Of a stretch of DNA of 24,627 bases, positions 1 to 8,619 are shown in pieces. Below the pieces are notes generated by a model. The model worked only from the letters and a program-made list of their open reading frames with translations. It was not told where the DNA came from and did not search any database. Each line of letters opens with the position of its first letter. Position 1 is the stretch's first letter. Both the position numbers and the translations under genes were made by a program. The DNA is from Mesotaenium endlicherianum. Taxonomy: Eukaryota > Streptophyta > Zygnematophyceae > Zygnematales > Mesotaeniaceae. The stretch is taken from contig WELA01002297.1 in the NCBI GenBank assembly GCA_009602735.1, positions 514,805 through 539,431 on the forward strand. The letters run 5' to 3'.

Positions 1-214
1 CTTAGGGTTTCTGTTTAGGTTTCAGGTGTGCAGCCTGCGAGGGCTTGTGCAAGCATAGTTCGACTTTTGTTGCGTTGTTTTTTTTCCTTATGTTACTGGT
101 GCTGTTTCCTCTTCTCGATGTTCATCATGCTGTCAACTCTGCATCTTGTATGGGAGGAAATAAAATGCGTTATGTCTGTATATTCTCATTTGTAAGCACC
201 TTTTTTTGCTGTAG

Positions 215-331
215 GCTACTATCTCGACCCCGAGTTTCAAGACTATTGCTCCTGGACCGTCAACAAGTGTGTACTCACCGAGTGGCTTGACGTGCATTAA
301 GGACCTTGTCAGAGGAGGTGCGACATCATAG
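215..331 (+). CDS. Possible last exon of an unidentified host gene (speculative)
   Basis: A pyrimidine-rich stretch ending in TAG at 201-214 looks like a plant 3' splice site. The frame starting right after it stays open for 38 codons and stops with TAG at 329-331; its end reads SPSGLTCIKDLVRGGATS. The following 200 bases are AT-rich with TGTAA-like and AATAA-like stretches at about 425-530, as in a plant 3' UTR. Nothing upstream in the window shows the matching 5' exon, and a second frame (GYYLDPEFQDYC...) is also open for 28 codons. I recognise no family. This is the only hint of a host gene; it may well be chance. Confidence 0.18.
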   Translation, partial: ATISTPSFKTIAPGPSTSVYSPSGLTCIKDLVRGGATS

Positions 332-1105
332 AGTTTGAATGTATATAATCGAATTAGCATGTACATAATAGAGAAAGTGGAAGTTGAGGAAGTGGATACA
401 TTTTGAATCAATTTTTGGTGACTTATTGTAATTTTGCATGATGTGTGATGTTGTAGAGTTTGTGACGATGAGACGAGGATAATTTGGTGTATCATGTGGT
501 TTTGTTGCTGTTGCCTAACACATAAATAATAAGAGCCATTGTGAACTTGATAGACATAGTTTCTCATTCAATTATTTCAAAGAAAGTTTCGTCACAAAAC
601 ATATGAGCGACATATTCTAGACATGTGCCATAAACAATTCAAGCAACACATATTGTCACATACCTGTTAGGGAACTCATAACTCACATGTGATTTTTACT
701 ACCACACAATAATGCCCACCTTCTGCTAGCGGATAAAAGGGTTGGTTGACAATAATTGTAGGTCAGCAATTAACAGCACCTCCGCACTTGAAAGAATACT
801 CATTTGGCACTGAGGTTAGGCTTCGCGTCTCACTCTAGGTGGCGGGGGTACATATCCGCCTGCCATCGGCCAGCTTGATAGAGAAAATGGAGAGACTTTT
901 ATGTGAATCCTTCAAGCATGCCGGGGCGACCGAAAAAATATAACAGTCCACCAAAAAAAAAGTTCAATTTGAACAAAAAAACGTGACAACCGCGACGTTG
1001 TACTTTTGCGCGTGCGACCACCAAGGGGCGTCGACGTCAAGCTTACGTTACATCAACGGCGTCGTGACTTGGCGCACTAAGCCAACTAACCTTCTTTTTT
1101 GAACA
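332..1105. other. AT-rich non-coding stretch without recognised feature
   Basis: No frame on either strand shows a recognisable protein. An open frame on the minus strand at 133-567 has no family motifs and a composition like random AT-rich sequence. At about 957-987 an A-run, the perfect palindrome GTTCAA-T-TTGAAC and a second A-run follow each other. The right part lies downstream of the integrase end of element A, so it may hold the remains of that element's 3' end, but I find no copy of its 700-bp LTR here. Confidence 0.5.
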
Positions 1106-1158
1106 CCGAACTAAGCGAACTAGCGAACTTGGCGAATTAAGCAAACAAGCGAACGGCG
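1106..1158. repeat. Short degenerate GCGAAC-type tandem repeat
   Basis: The motif (A)GCGAAC with spacers of 2-6 bases recurs about five times (AAGCGAAC, TAGCGAAC, TTGGCGAA, AAGCAAAC, AAGCGAAC). It directly abuts the integrase remnant of element A, so it may mark the break point where the rest of that element was lost. Confidence 0.45.
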
Positions 1159-1161
1159 TAA

Positions 1162-2154
1162 CCCTGGTTTGTAACCATTTTGACCGACCCGGAGTACCTC
1201 CAAATATGGACCAACCCAAACTGGACCCAGCTTTTTCTTGACCACACCAGACAGGTACAGGTGTTGAGAGTGCAGTTTGACCAAATTACCCTTAAAAATG
1301 ACAGCTTACGACGGTGCTGATTAGCATATTTTTGTCAATTTTCTTGGGCTTTGTGCAGAATCTTTTGGGCTTTTGACAGGGTGTCAGCGAACTCCTGAGT
1401 TAACTGGAGAAACACCGAGTTATCAATTCCATCTGGATGTGTAAAAGACTCTCCTAGCACATCTAGAGGAGACCTAGGAACTCTACCTAGACTGAGTTCA
1501 AAGGGAGTCTTGCCCGTTGACGCATGCACCGCAATATCGATCGCAAACTAAATTTGAGGCAACAGGTCATCGGTGAATATTTGCTCTCAGCACTTCTTGC
1601 AGAACTCGGTTAGTTCTCTCAGTCTGCCCATCAGTCTAAGGGTAATTTGCTATGCTGAGCAGCTGTTTGACTCCCATTAATTCCATCAAAGCTCTTTACA
1701 ACTTAGAGGTGAATTTTAAGTCTCTGTCTGAGATAATATTGGAGAGGAGCTTGTGTTGGCATACCACATGGTTGTAGAACTGTCTTGGAGTTTTGAGTGC
1801 AGTCACCTTGACAGTGGTGGGGAAAAATGACCATTTTTGTTAATTTATCCACTATTACCAGTAGAGAATCATGCCCATTGGCAGTTCTTGGCAGAGTTAC
1901 TACCCAGTCCATGGATATTGTTTTCCATCGTCCAGCTGGGATGGGTAGTGATTGTAGTAACCCTCCGAGTGGTGTGTGTCTAGACTCATTTTCTGACACT
2001 AATCACAGGACTTGACATATTCCAAAACAACGTAAGGCAACCCTTTCCAGTGATAATGTCTTGCGAGCTTGCCAACAATTTTGGCCTGCCCCAAATGTCC
2101 ACCCGGTAAACTGTCGTGTGCTTGACTCAGTAAGAGAGACCTCATTTCCAAGTT
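1162..2154 (-). pseudogene. Element A integrase, broken
   Basis: The integrase would insert the cDNA into the genome. The N-terminal HHCC zinc-binding part is visible at about 1985-2120 (AHDSLPGGHLG, then SCD-stop-CQ: a TAG sits inside the CxxC). The catalytic core starts with SMDWVVTLP (first Asp) near 1925-1950 and then shifts frame. Core remnants resume at 1335-1529 (TGKTPFELSLGRVPRSPLD). The C-terminal GPY module reads LGPVWVGPYLEVLRVGQNGY at about 1170-1235. The second Asp and the Glu of the DDE triad could not be placed in a continuous frame. Clearly non-functional. The sequence ends after the GPY module, with no chromodomain. Confidence 0.75.
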
Positions 2155-2908
2155 TTAAGGAATTACCAACTTCAGCCTGCCTGAAGTGGTTTTGGTTACC
2201 CAGACCCCTCTCTTGTGCTTATACCCGAGTGCCATAGCAAGACACACACCATCAGTGGGGCTGGGCTCAAATATTGGGTCAGAAAGGTAGGCTTTCCTAA
2301 GTTGTTCAAGGAATGACTCCTTGACTTTTAATGAAGTGAGTGCACAAAGAACTCTATCAACAAAATGTTGACTAAAGTTCCTTTCTTGCAAGTCAGGTCT
2401 CCTAGAGAGTGCATCGGCAGGATTCAACTTCCCTGGTTTGTAGTCAATCTGGACTTGGAATTGCTCCAGCAGCTGACTCCAGCGGTTCTTCCTCCTCGAC
2501 AGCTTGGACTTCTTCTGAAAATGAGTCAGAGCTAGATGATCTGTAATCACCTCAAAAGCTTTGCCATGTAAGTATGCTCTCCACTAATTGAGAACATAAA
2601 TGATAGCCAGCAGCTCCTTATCATGAACAAAATAATCAATCTCAGTTGGGTTCAATTTCATAGACTCATACAACACCGGATGCCACTCCTGCTTAACCTT
2701 ACCCTCCTTTGTGGTGTTGTCAGCAGGCTGCAACAAAATAGCACCCATGGCAAAGTCCGAAAGCATCAGTAACCACCTGCACAGGTTTGCTTGGGTCATA
2801 CACAGCTAAGACTGGGGCAGAACAGAGGGCATCTTTAAGGGCCTGGAAGGCAGCCTGCTGCTCTTTCCCCCATATGTACCCTATGTCCTTCTTAGTGAGA
2901 TCAGTCAA
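2155..2908 (-). pseudogene. Element A RNase H and tether, broken
   Basis: RNase H removes the RNA strand during cDNA synthesis. The connection RT-RNase H reads WGKEQQAAFQALKDALCSAPVL, followed by VVTDA with the first catalytic Asp. A frameshift lies near 2740-2760. The next block has the Glu-bearing helix (DKELLAIIYVLN), then a TAG stop near 2586, then VITDHLAL with the Asp of the third motif. The tether reads QIDYKPGKLNPADALSRRPD, a hallmark of gypsy elements. The frame continues to a stop at 2155 shortly before the integrase zinc finger. Three overlapping frames are needed, so it is dead. Confidence 0.8.
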
Positions 2909-3720
2909 TTTACTGGCCTTTGTATAATAATTCTTATGAATCTCCTATAGTAGTTAGCCAACCCGAGGAAGGATCTAATTTCCGAGACAGATTGTGCTTT
3001 TGGCCAGTCCCTTATGGTCTGAACCTTCTTAGGATCCACACCAATGCCCTGTTTGCTGACAACGTGTTCCAAGAATTCAATACTCTCCTTAAAGAAACCA
3101 CACTTGCTCATTTTAGCATATAACTGATTCTTCCTTAGAATGTCCATCACTGTCTTCAAGTGTTCAGCGTGCTCAGCTTCATTTTTAATGAAATCTAATA
3201 TATCATCCAAAAAGACTTGCACAAACTTATCCAAGTAAGGCTTGGAAATGTTGTTCATAGCACCCATGAAGATGGCAGGGGCATTAGACAATTCAAATGG
3301 CATCTCATTGAACTCATAGTGTCTATAACGTGAGCGGAAAGCAGTCTTGCGTTCAACCCCCTCAGCAATTCTCATTTGATGATAACCACCTTTTGAGATC
3401 TATCCTACTGAATACTTTAGCACCAGACACGGTATCAAGCAAGTCCTCAGTTATGGGTAAAGCATACTTGTTCTTTACTATAATTCTGTTCAGAGCTCTC
3501 TAATCCACACACATTCGCATAGTGCCATCCTTCTTCTTAAAAAAGAAGATGGGTACGCCGTAAGGTGGTTTACTGGGAGAAATATATCCATTTTCCTCCA
3601 GCTCTGCAATCTGTGTTTTTAACTCTTCACTCTCCACATAGAACAAGCCACAAGTGCGTTGCCAGGGTTGTTGACTCCCACGTAATTAATCAATCTTATG
3701 ATCTACTTCTCTTTTAGGGG
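2905..3720 (-). pseudogene. Element A reverse transcriptase, broken
   Basis: The palm and thumb are in one open frame from 3375 leftwards: [20 protein letters not shown], the catalytic FLDD at 3202-3213, and the [12 protein letters not shown] connection. The N-terminal half lies in other frames. KKKDGTMRM is followed by a TAG in place of the Tyr of VDYRALN near 3502; a one-base shift near 3380-3395 separates SRIDL from the next block. The YxDD-type motif itself is still intact, unlike in element C. Confidence 0.82.
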
Positions 3721-3771
3721 GCAGTCCTGGAGGCATGTTAAAAACACTAGTATACGAAGCAACGAATTTTT

Positions 3772-4357
3772 TCAGCAATAGGGTGCTCCGAAGGGCTCAC
3801 CTTTGTTCTCAACCACTTCTTCAGGTTGAGGAGGCACCTCTTTTAGCAGCAGACAGAACATTCCGTCGTCCTTCTGGTTCCAACCTTCGATGAACTTCAT
3901 TGCCTTCAGTAATTTGCATCTTCCTGGAAGCGTCTTCTTTTCCTTCGTTTTCCATCCATACAGGAAAAGAGGAAGAGCACTGGTGGGTGCCAAGGTAGTC
4001 TGCCCATCCCTGGCTCCTCCCACTTCAACTGTACCTCTGCTCCAACACACTTCAACTTCATGTTTGTTAAGCCAGGACCTGCCTAGCACGAGATCATAAG
4101 AGCCAGCGTTGAGTACCTCAAACGTAAGCGTTCCAGTTAGAATTGCAATGCCAGAACCTAACTGGACCTCAATAGGCTTGGTTATAACTCCTCCCGGGAT
4201 ACTTCAAGCATCTCCAAAAAATATTTTTCTATTCTTTAAGGTGACTATAGGCAGCCTTAGCCGCTTAACTAAGTCCTTCTGGATAAAAATATGTGACGCC
4301 CCCTCGTCAACAAATGCCCTCACCTTCCTACCAACAATCATACAAAGAAAATTGTAA
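3772..4357 (-). pseudogene. Element A aspartic protease, broken
   Basis: A retropepsin would cut the Gag-Pol polyprotein. On the minus strand the frame runs from about 4357: RAFVDEGASHIFI carries the active-site loop, but the usual D-T/S-G-A reads D-E-G-A. It continues through RLPIVTLKN, an in-frame TGA near 4203, and the second signature YDLVLGRSWLNKHEVEV at about 4055-4105. A Lys-rich linker to RT follows, ending in a stop at 3772. The N-terminal edge lies next to the primer-binding site, so no gag precedes it. The Glu in the loop could be decay. Confidence 0.7.
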
Positions 4358-4362
4358 TAACT

Positions 4363-4374
4363 GCTCCGATACCA
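4363..4374 (-). other. Primer-binding site of element A (initiator Met tRNA type)
   Basis: On the minus strand the 12 bases read TGGTATCGGAGC, one mismatch from TGGTATCAGAGC, the usual plant LTR-element site complementary to the 3' end of initiator Met tRNA. It begins one base after the LTR's terminal CA, which is the expected spacing. The agreement with the LTR boundary makes chance unlikely. Confidence 0.8.
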
Positions 4375-4375
4375 C

Positions 4376-5075
4376 TGAAATGAATTGACTTACCAACAGG
4401 CGATCAAAAATCAATGAAGATTTTCACATCAGCAAGTAATCTTTATGGTAATTTTTGTTGACTGGTTTATATTAGCAGCAAACAATGCTCTCCAGTTACA
4501 TGTAAGTAAACGAGCGTCAATCATGCAATCAGTAAATTCATACATAAGCAAGGTTAGAAGACAGTTTGTGGCAATGGCTTCTCGCCTTAGATTCAATTGT
4601 CTCTCAGTAAGCTTATAAGAGAGTTGGCCTCGTATCCGAATGCCGAACTCAAGAGCAATACCTCGCCTATGTACATGGAATGAGGTCACTGTTCAACGGC
4701 AAGTGGGATGGCACCGCCTATATGGGAGTTAACCACGTTGGTAGGGCCTTGGTTAACCAAATCCACCGCCATCTCCCATCATCCCGAATTGCCATCCATC
4801 CTAGGGATGTCATCTGGCAATTCATCTAGCATATTCCAATTATATGCATGACTAGGCAATTTGCTGCTACCGAGTACAAAAGTCAGCTGGCTGTCAACGA
4901 ACATGTCAGTAAGCTGACCTAAATTGACTTCAGCCTGTTGCTCTCGGCTGAGTCATTATATTGATTATTATTTAGAGTCCAGCAGACTGAAATTAATTAC
5001 AGTCCAGCAGGCTGAACATAATCAAGTATTATATATACATGAATATTATATCTACCAATATACTGATTCATTACA
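4376..5075 (-). repeat. 5' LTR of element A, about 700 bp
   Basis: In element orientation it begins TGTAATGAAT and ends ATTCATTTCA, an inverted repeat matching at 9 of 10 positions with the canonical TG and CA ends. The tRNA-type primer-binding site follows after one base. Inside, a 25-bp unit starting AGTCCAGCAG occurs twice in tandem (4976-5000, 5001-5025), the perfect palindrome TTGGTTAACCAA lies at 4749-4760, and an AT-rich TATATA stretch lies near 5029-5038. To the right the GC-rich B1 fragment begins at once; CGCGT at 5076-5080 is the candidate target-site duplication, but no partner LTR is in the window to confirm it. Confidence 0.75.
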
Positions 5076-5080
5076 CGCGT

Positions 5081-5600
5081 GCCCCCAGAACGCTGTCTTG
5101 TGCTGGTCCTCCTGTGCAATGAGTATCTGGTTGAAGCCCTGCCTCAGGTCCAGCACCTAGAACCAAGTGCACGCGCCGATGTTATCGAAGATCTCATCAA
5201 GGGTAGGCATAGGACATCTGTCCTGCTCAGTGACCTCGTTCAGCTTACGATAGCCACCGCACATCCTCTTCTCAGATCCGTTGCCTGAGTCATGCTTCTT
5301 TGCCGGCATGACCGTGGGGGCCGCGTAGGTAGAGAAGGACTCCCAAATAAGTTGGTTATCCTCCAGCTTGCCTATCTGTGTGTTGACCTGGCAGTTCTAA
5401 AAGTGACTGTAGCGGTAGCGCTTCTGAAAGATGGGCATGTTAGACTTGAGGCGGAGCCTCATAGGGTTGCCAATGTAGCGTTGTAAGTCATGCATGCTGC
5501 TGGCTAACCTGGTGCTGCGGCGTGCGTCCAGCATCTCCGTCAGCTGGGATGCCTGCTCCATGGGAGCGTCCCCCCCAGCTTCCAAGCGGGGGCTGCTAAG
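5081..5600 (-). pseudogene. B1 reverse transcriptase N-terminal remnant
   Basis: This stretch aligns base by base with the B2 RT start at about 19694-20150. The best protein stretch is at 5397-5585: ARRSTRLASSMHDLQRYIG and KRYRYSHF, which match B2's GRRSTSFASGMHDLGRYRD and KRYRYSHF. Left of 5397 the frame is full of stops, and the catalytic part is missing because the fragment ends at 5077. Non-functional. Confidence 0.7.
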
Positions 5601-5655
5601 GGCGATACCTGCTCTGCACCCGTCGCCTCCTGTGCGGCTGCAAAACTTTGTCCCC

Positions 5656-5808
5656 TTGTTGGCGTCTCCTGTCCGCTAGCGAAGAACGTCTACCTTGCTG
5701 CTGGCATCACTTGCCCACTGGCAGAGGACGTCTACCCTCCTGCTGGCATCACTTGTTTGCTAGCAGAGGACGTTTGCCTTGCTGCTGGCAGTTGTCCTGC
5801 AGCTGCCA
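5656..5808. repeat. Tandem repeat of about 42 bp in the B1 linker
   Basis: Three units begin at 5681, 5724 and 5766, each starting GA(A/G)GA(A/C)GT and containing a CTGCTGGCA block; a partial fourth unit precedes them. Period is 42-43 bp, i.e. 14 codons. The position matches the Pro/Ala-rich repeats between methyltransferase and RT in B2 (about 20210-20340), so the linker expanded differently in the two copies. Confidence 0.7.
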
Positions 5809-6115
5809 GTTGACCTGTGCGAGCCGCTTGAGGGCGTACGGACGGAAAAAGAAAAGGGGAACAATGGAGCTCCCTGGGCTGCTGTGTTGCCTCCCACCTC
5901 CTGCTGCCCCCCCTCAGTGGACCAGCGTTGGAGTGGGGTGCGGGTGGCGCCTGCTGCGGCCGCCAAAGCGGCGCCTGGCGTGCAGGCCCCTCGCACTAGG
6001 ACCGCCAACGTGTGCCAGGTGGAGGCGGCGCATTGTTGTTGTTGGAGGAGCTGTCATGTGGCTCGTTGAGGCGGCGAGGAAGCTCGGAATGGCGGGCTTT
6101 GACATAGAGGGGCGC

Positions 6116-7243
6116 TCAGACCTGGGTTTGCAAGAGGAGCTGGGTCAAGACATTAGCGTCAATAGCCTGCCCCAACAAACAGATGCGGTTGACCTCCGTG
6201 AGACCGTCCACCTGGTTCAGATGCGGCGGGAACCCCATGATGCGCTCCATCTCCACAGCGCGTGGACGGTCGTACATGCCGGCTGAGAGATCGGTGACCT
6301 CGTCGCGGGCCGTGTCAACATAGGCTGCACTATCGTAGCGGCTGACGGACGTGGGAAGGGCGCGGGTGACGCCGCGGAGCACCTCACACTGGGCTTGCAA
6401 GGGATGGGGCAACGCTGTCACTCGCTTGGCCAGCCGCTAAATGTTGAAAATGGAGTCAACGTTGCGATTGTGGCGAGGATGCGCAGCTTATAGGGCCTCT
6501 AGGGTGCCTAGCATGGCCAGGTTGGTGAAGTACGCCTGCATGCGGTGGGCGAAGGAACCGATTTGCACGGCGTGGATGACAGCCTCGCGCCCGAACAAAG
6601 CTGCTGCATAGGTCAAAGTTGGCGCGGACTGCAGCCCGCTTGTCGTTGCGCACAACCACATTCTCGAGAACCCACGCAAGAGAGTGGGGCGACTGGCGCG
6701 TCTCAACCAGGGTGAGGACGCAAAGAAGGTGCTAGAAGATTGCGGTGCGAGGATCGCCGAGGGCGCCGCCGCGACCTGCGATAGATAACCCCTGGCACTC
6801 CTAGCCTGCAATGATGAGGTCGACAGGCCCCAGTTGCGTAACGTGCTTGTTGGTGATGTCCCAAATGTCCATGGGCCAGCCTGTTTGCGCGTGACACAAG
6901 GCTTGTGCGGGGAAGAGGCCGGGAAAGCCCTCGTGGCTGAGCGCCATCCGACGTCGGGCGACTTGCTGCGCTTCGACGTGGGTCAACGTAAACGTAGCGC
7001 CGTACGGGGATGCCGGCCTGCAAGGGTGGCCAGCAGGCCAGTGACGATGCCTATAAAGAGGTCCACCAAGACAATGCCGTCAAGTCGCTTAGCTAGCTGG
7101 TCCGTGTACATTGGCGTAGGAAGCAGACGGCAACCCACGGCGGGGTTGTTGGGCTCTGCGGTGAGCGGATATGTGCGCGGCTCGCTATGCTGGTGTGGAG
7201 CCATGCGAAGGGCCGCAATTGTGCGCTTTGCGTAGTTGCGCAT
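6116..7243 (-). pseudogene. B1 C5-cytosine DNA methyltransferase, broken
   Basis: The enzyme would methylate cytosine at C5 using S-adenosylmethionine. In coding order: ALRMAPHQHS leader, SAM-binding motif I as GIVLVDLFIGIVTGLLATL near 7005-7065, a frameshift, RRYVYVD, motif IV as IAG-stop-ECQGLSIAGRG near 6770-6810 (the stop is where B2 has Trp), motif VI as WVLENVVVRNDK near 6640-6675 (ENV kept), motif VIII as REAVIHAVQIGSFAHRMQAYF at about 6520-6595, and MGFPPHLNQVDG with motif X-like LLGQAIDANVL at about 6155-6215. At least three frames are used. All motifs match B2 in order and spacing, which shows that the domain belongs to the family. Confidence 0.75.
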
Positions 7244-8388
7244 GACATAGGGGATGGGCCCAGGCAGCGATTAAGGCTGTGCGGCGCGCGCGTGGGCCTG
7301 GTACTGTTGCCACCTGCCCTGAGCTCCCTGGAGGATGTGCGGAGGCACTGGCGTGGTGCGAGCCTGAGCCTGGCACACGCATAAGAGCTGCCACCTGCGC
7401 CGAGCTTTGCGGTCCTGCGTGTGGGACGCCGCGTACGCGAGCTAGTCCAACACTAGTCGCTGCCGCAGGTATAATTGCAGGTCAAAGTAAGCCTGCTAGC
7501 GTCGGTGGAAAGGCAAGTCCACCGGGTTGGCGTTGCCAGCAGGCTCGGTGCAATAGGCAAACTCACGAGCCCGCAACGGCTGGCGAGACAAAAGCTGGAC
7601 ATGAGCACGAAGCTGAGATTGGAGCGCCGGCTGCGAGCAAGTGCGCTGATGATGGCACGCCGGCTCGTCAATGGCTGCTAAACTCGGACGCATACTTGAA
7701 AGGACGGCGGCTAGTGCGTGAGGTTGCGCTCGTTGCACAGACTGCGTCAGAGTTGCGGCAGAGTGACAGCTCGCGGTCTGCCGTAGAGACCGCGTTTAGG
7801 CTCTATATGGATGACAGAGCGCACAACGGGCACGGCGATCATTGCAGTGTTAGCTGCGCTGGCCACTGCGCGGGTTGCTTTGGCGCCAAGGCCAAACGTA
7901 GCGGAAGTAACAGCGGGGGATGTGCGGGAGCTGACTCGGTGAGCTCTGACATCTCTACCGTGCAGCCGATGCGTGAGGTCCCGACAATTAGCGCTGGTTG
8001 AGCAGTCATGCACGGGCTGGCAACATGGGCCTGCTGCATAGCGGTAGGCTTTGCCAAACCGAGCGGACGCGGGTTGGATGAACCCTGGCAAGCCGACGGA
8101 TGCCGGACTCCCAAACTTCAAGGGACCAGCAAGCCTGTCAAAGCCTGGGGGTCTTGTCAGTGTGTTGAACCCTAGGGGACCTGTGGGCATGCGGCGGACG
8201 CGGGCAACGGGCGTGATGGGCATGGCGTGCAAGGGTTCCTCGGTTGGCTCCTCGTATGATTCCTCCGACGCCCTCTTGTACGACTCCTTGTCCGTCAGGG
8301 GGTTGTAGGCAGCCTGGCGCATGGCCTCCTCCTCCAAATCGGTCGTGCGGCGGTCGCTATCGTTTTTGTGTATTGACGGAAAAGGTGG
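7244..8388 (-). pseudogene. B1 disordered region between protease and methyltransferase, broken
   Basis: At 7747-8337 an open frame starts EEEAMRQAAYNPL and continues with PTGPLGF and related Pro/Gly-rich text. B2 has EDEAMRQAPYPG and PTGPPGF at the matching place. Nearer the methyltransferase, GRWQQYQAHARAAQP and IPYVMRNYAKR match B2's LRWRTYQDHAREERP and IPSLMRDYADR. Between these anchors B1 is about 200 bp shorter than B2 and I see no TP-rich repeat. No known domain. Several long plus-strand frames here are antisense shadows of GC-rich coding sequence. Confidence 0.6.
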
Positions 8389-8619
8389 CTAGGACGCCAT
8401 CTGAAATTGCATGGCCACTCCCACCAGCACCTCCTGTTGTAGGCGAATGTCAAACCGTGCGGCGGGCAAGCGAGACCTCTCGCGCGGAGGCGGCTTAGGA
8501 ACGAACGAGCGGATTGTGCTTGCAGCGGCTGCGAGGAGCTCATGGGCTCTAACAAACGTAGCCAATATTGCTATAGCGGCGTCGGCGGCGGCGGTTGTCA
8601 CTGTTGTCATCTGGCGCAT
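8389..8619 (-). pseudogene. B1 C-terminal tail of the protease ORF
   Basis: The frame contains MRQM followed by an Ala-rich run and ends VLVGVAMQFQMAS. B2 has MRQMADDATEAL and VPVGVAI-stop-YSMES at the same place. Where B2 has TAG, B1 has a CAA codon, so protease and downstream region were probably one reading frame. The similarity to B2 begins at the ATG at 8617-8619; to the right the sequence is fragment D. Confidence 0.65.

Larger units (their letters stand above)
1160..5075 (-). mobile_element. Element A: decayed Ty3/gypsy (chromovirus-like) retrotransposon, 5' LTR kept, gag missing
   Basis: Read on the minus strand, the block gives 5' LTR (5075-4376), primer-binding site, protease, RT, RNase H and integrase in Ty3/gypsy order. 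Every domain is broken by stops or frameshifts. The primer-binding site lies less than 20 bases from protease-like sequence, so the roughly 1 kb that should code for gag is absent. The left end stops just after the GPY module of integrase; no chromodomain and no 3' LTR were found. The GPY module closely matches that of fragment E at 10286-10484, so A and E belong to one family. On its right the LTR abuts element B1 directly. Confidence 0.85.
5077..8619 (-). mobile_element. B1: truncated, decayed copy of the methyltransferase-bearing gypsy family
   Basis: The block is GC-rich, unlike both flanks, and matches B2 (about 19700-23300) along its whole length, roughly four bases in five by eye. It begins inside RT and ends inside the C-terminal tail of the protease ORF. 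In coding direction it holds protease tail, disordered region, cytosine methyltransferase, repeat linker and RT start. There is no LTR, integrase or PHD finger. It is cut on the left by the LTR of element A and on the right by gag-like fragment D. It is more decayed than B2 but keeps several methyltransferase motifs. Confidence 0.85.

Noticed and set aside
217..300. hAT-transposase-like text GYYLDPEF on the plus strand
   Set aside because: Only eight residues resemble the hAT dimerisation region, and the frame stops after 28 codons. Too short to support.
133..567. 144-codon minus-strand open frame
   Set aside because: No family motif and composition like translated AT-rich non-coding sequence. 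It overlaps the candidate exon and 3'UTR on the other strand.
7279..8001. 240-codon plus-strand open frame in B1
   Set aside because: Antisense of the disordered region of B1; Cys/Gly/Ala-rich text without any family pattern, and no counterpart frame in B2.
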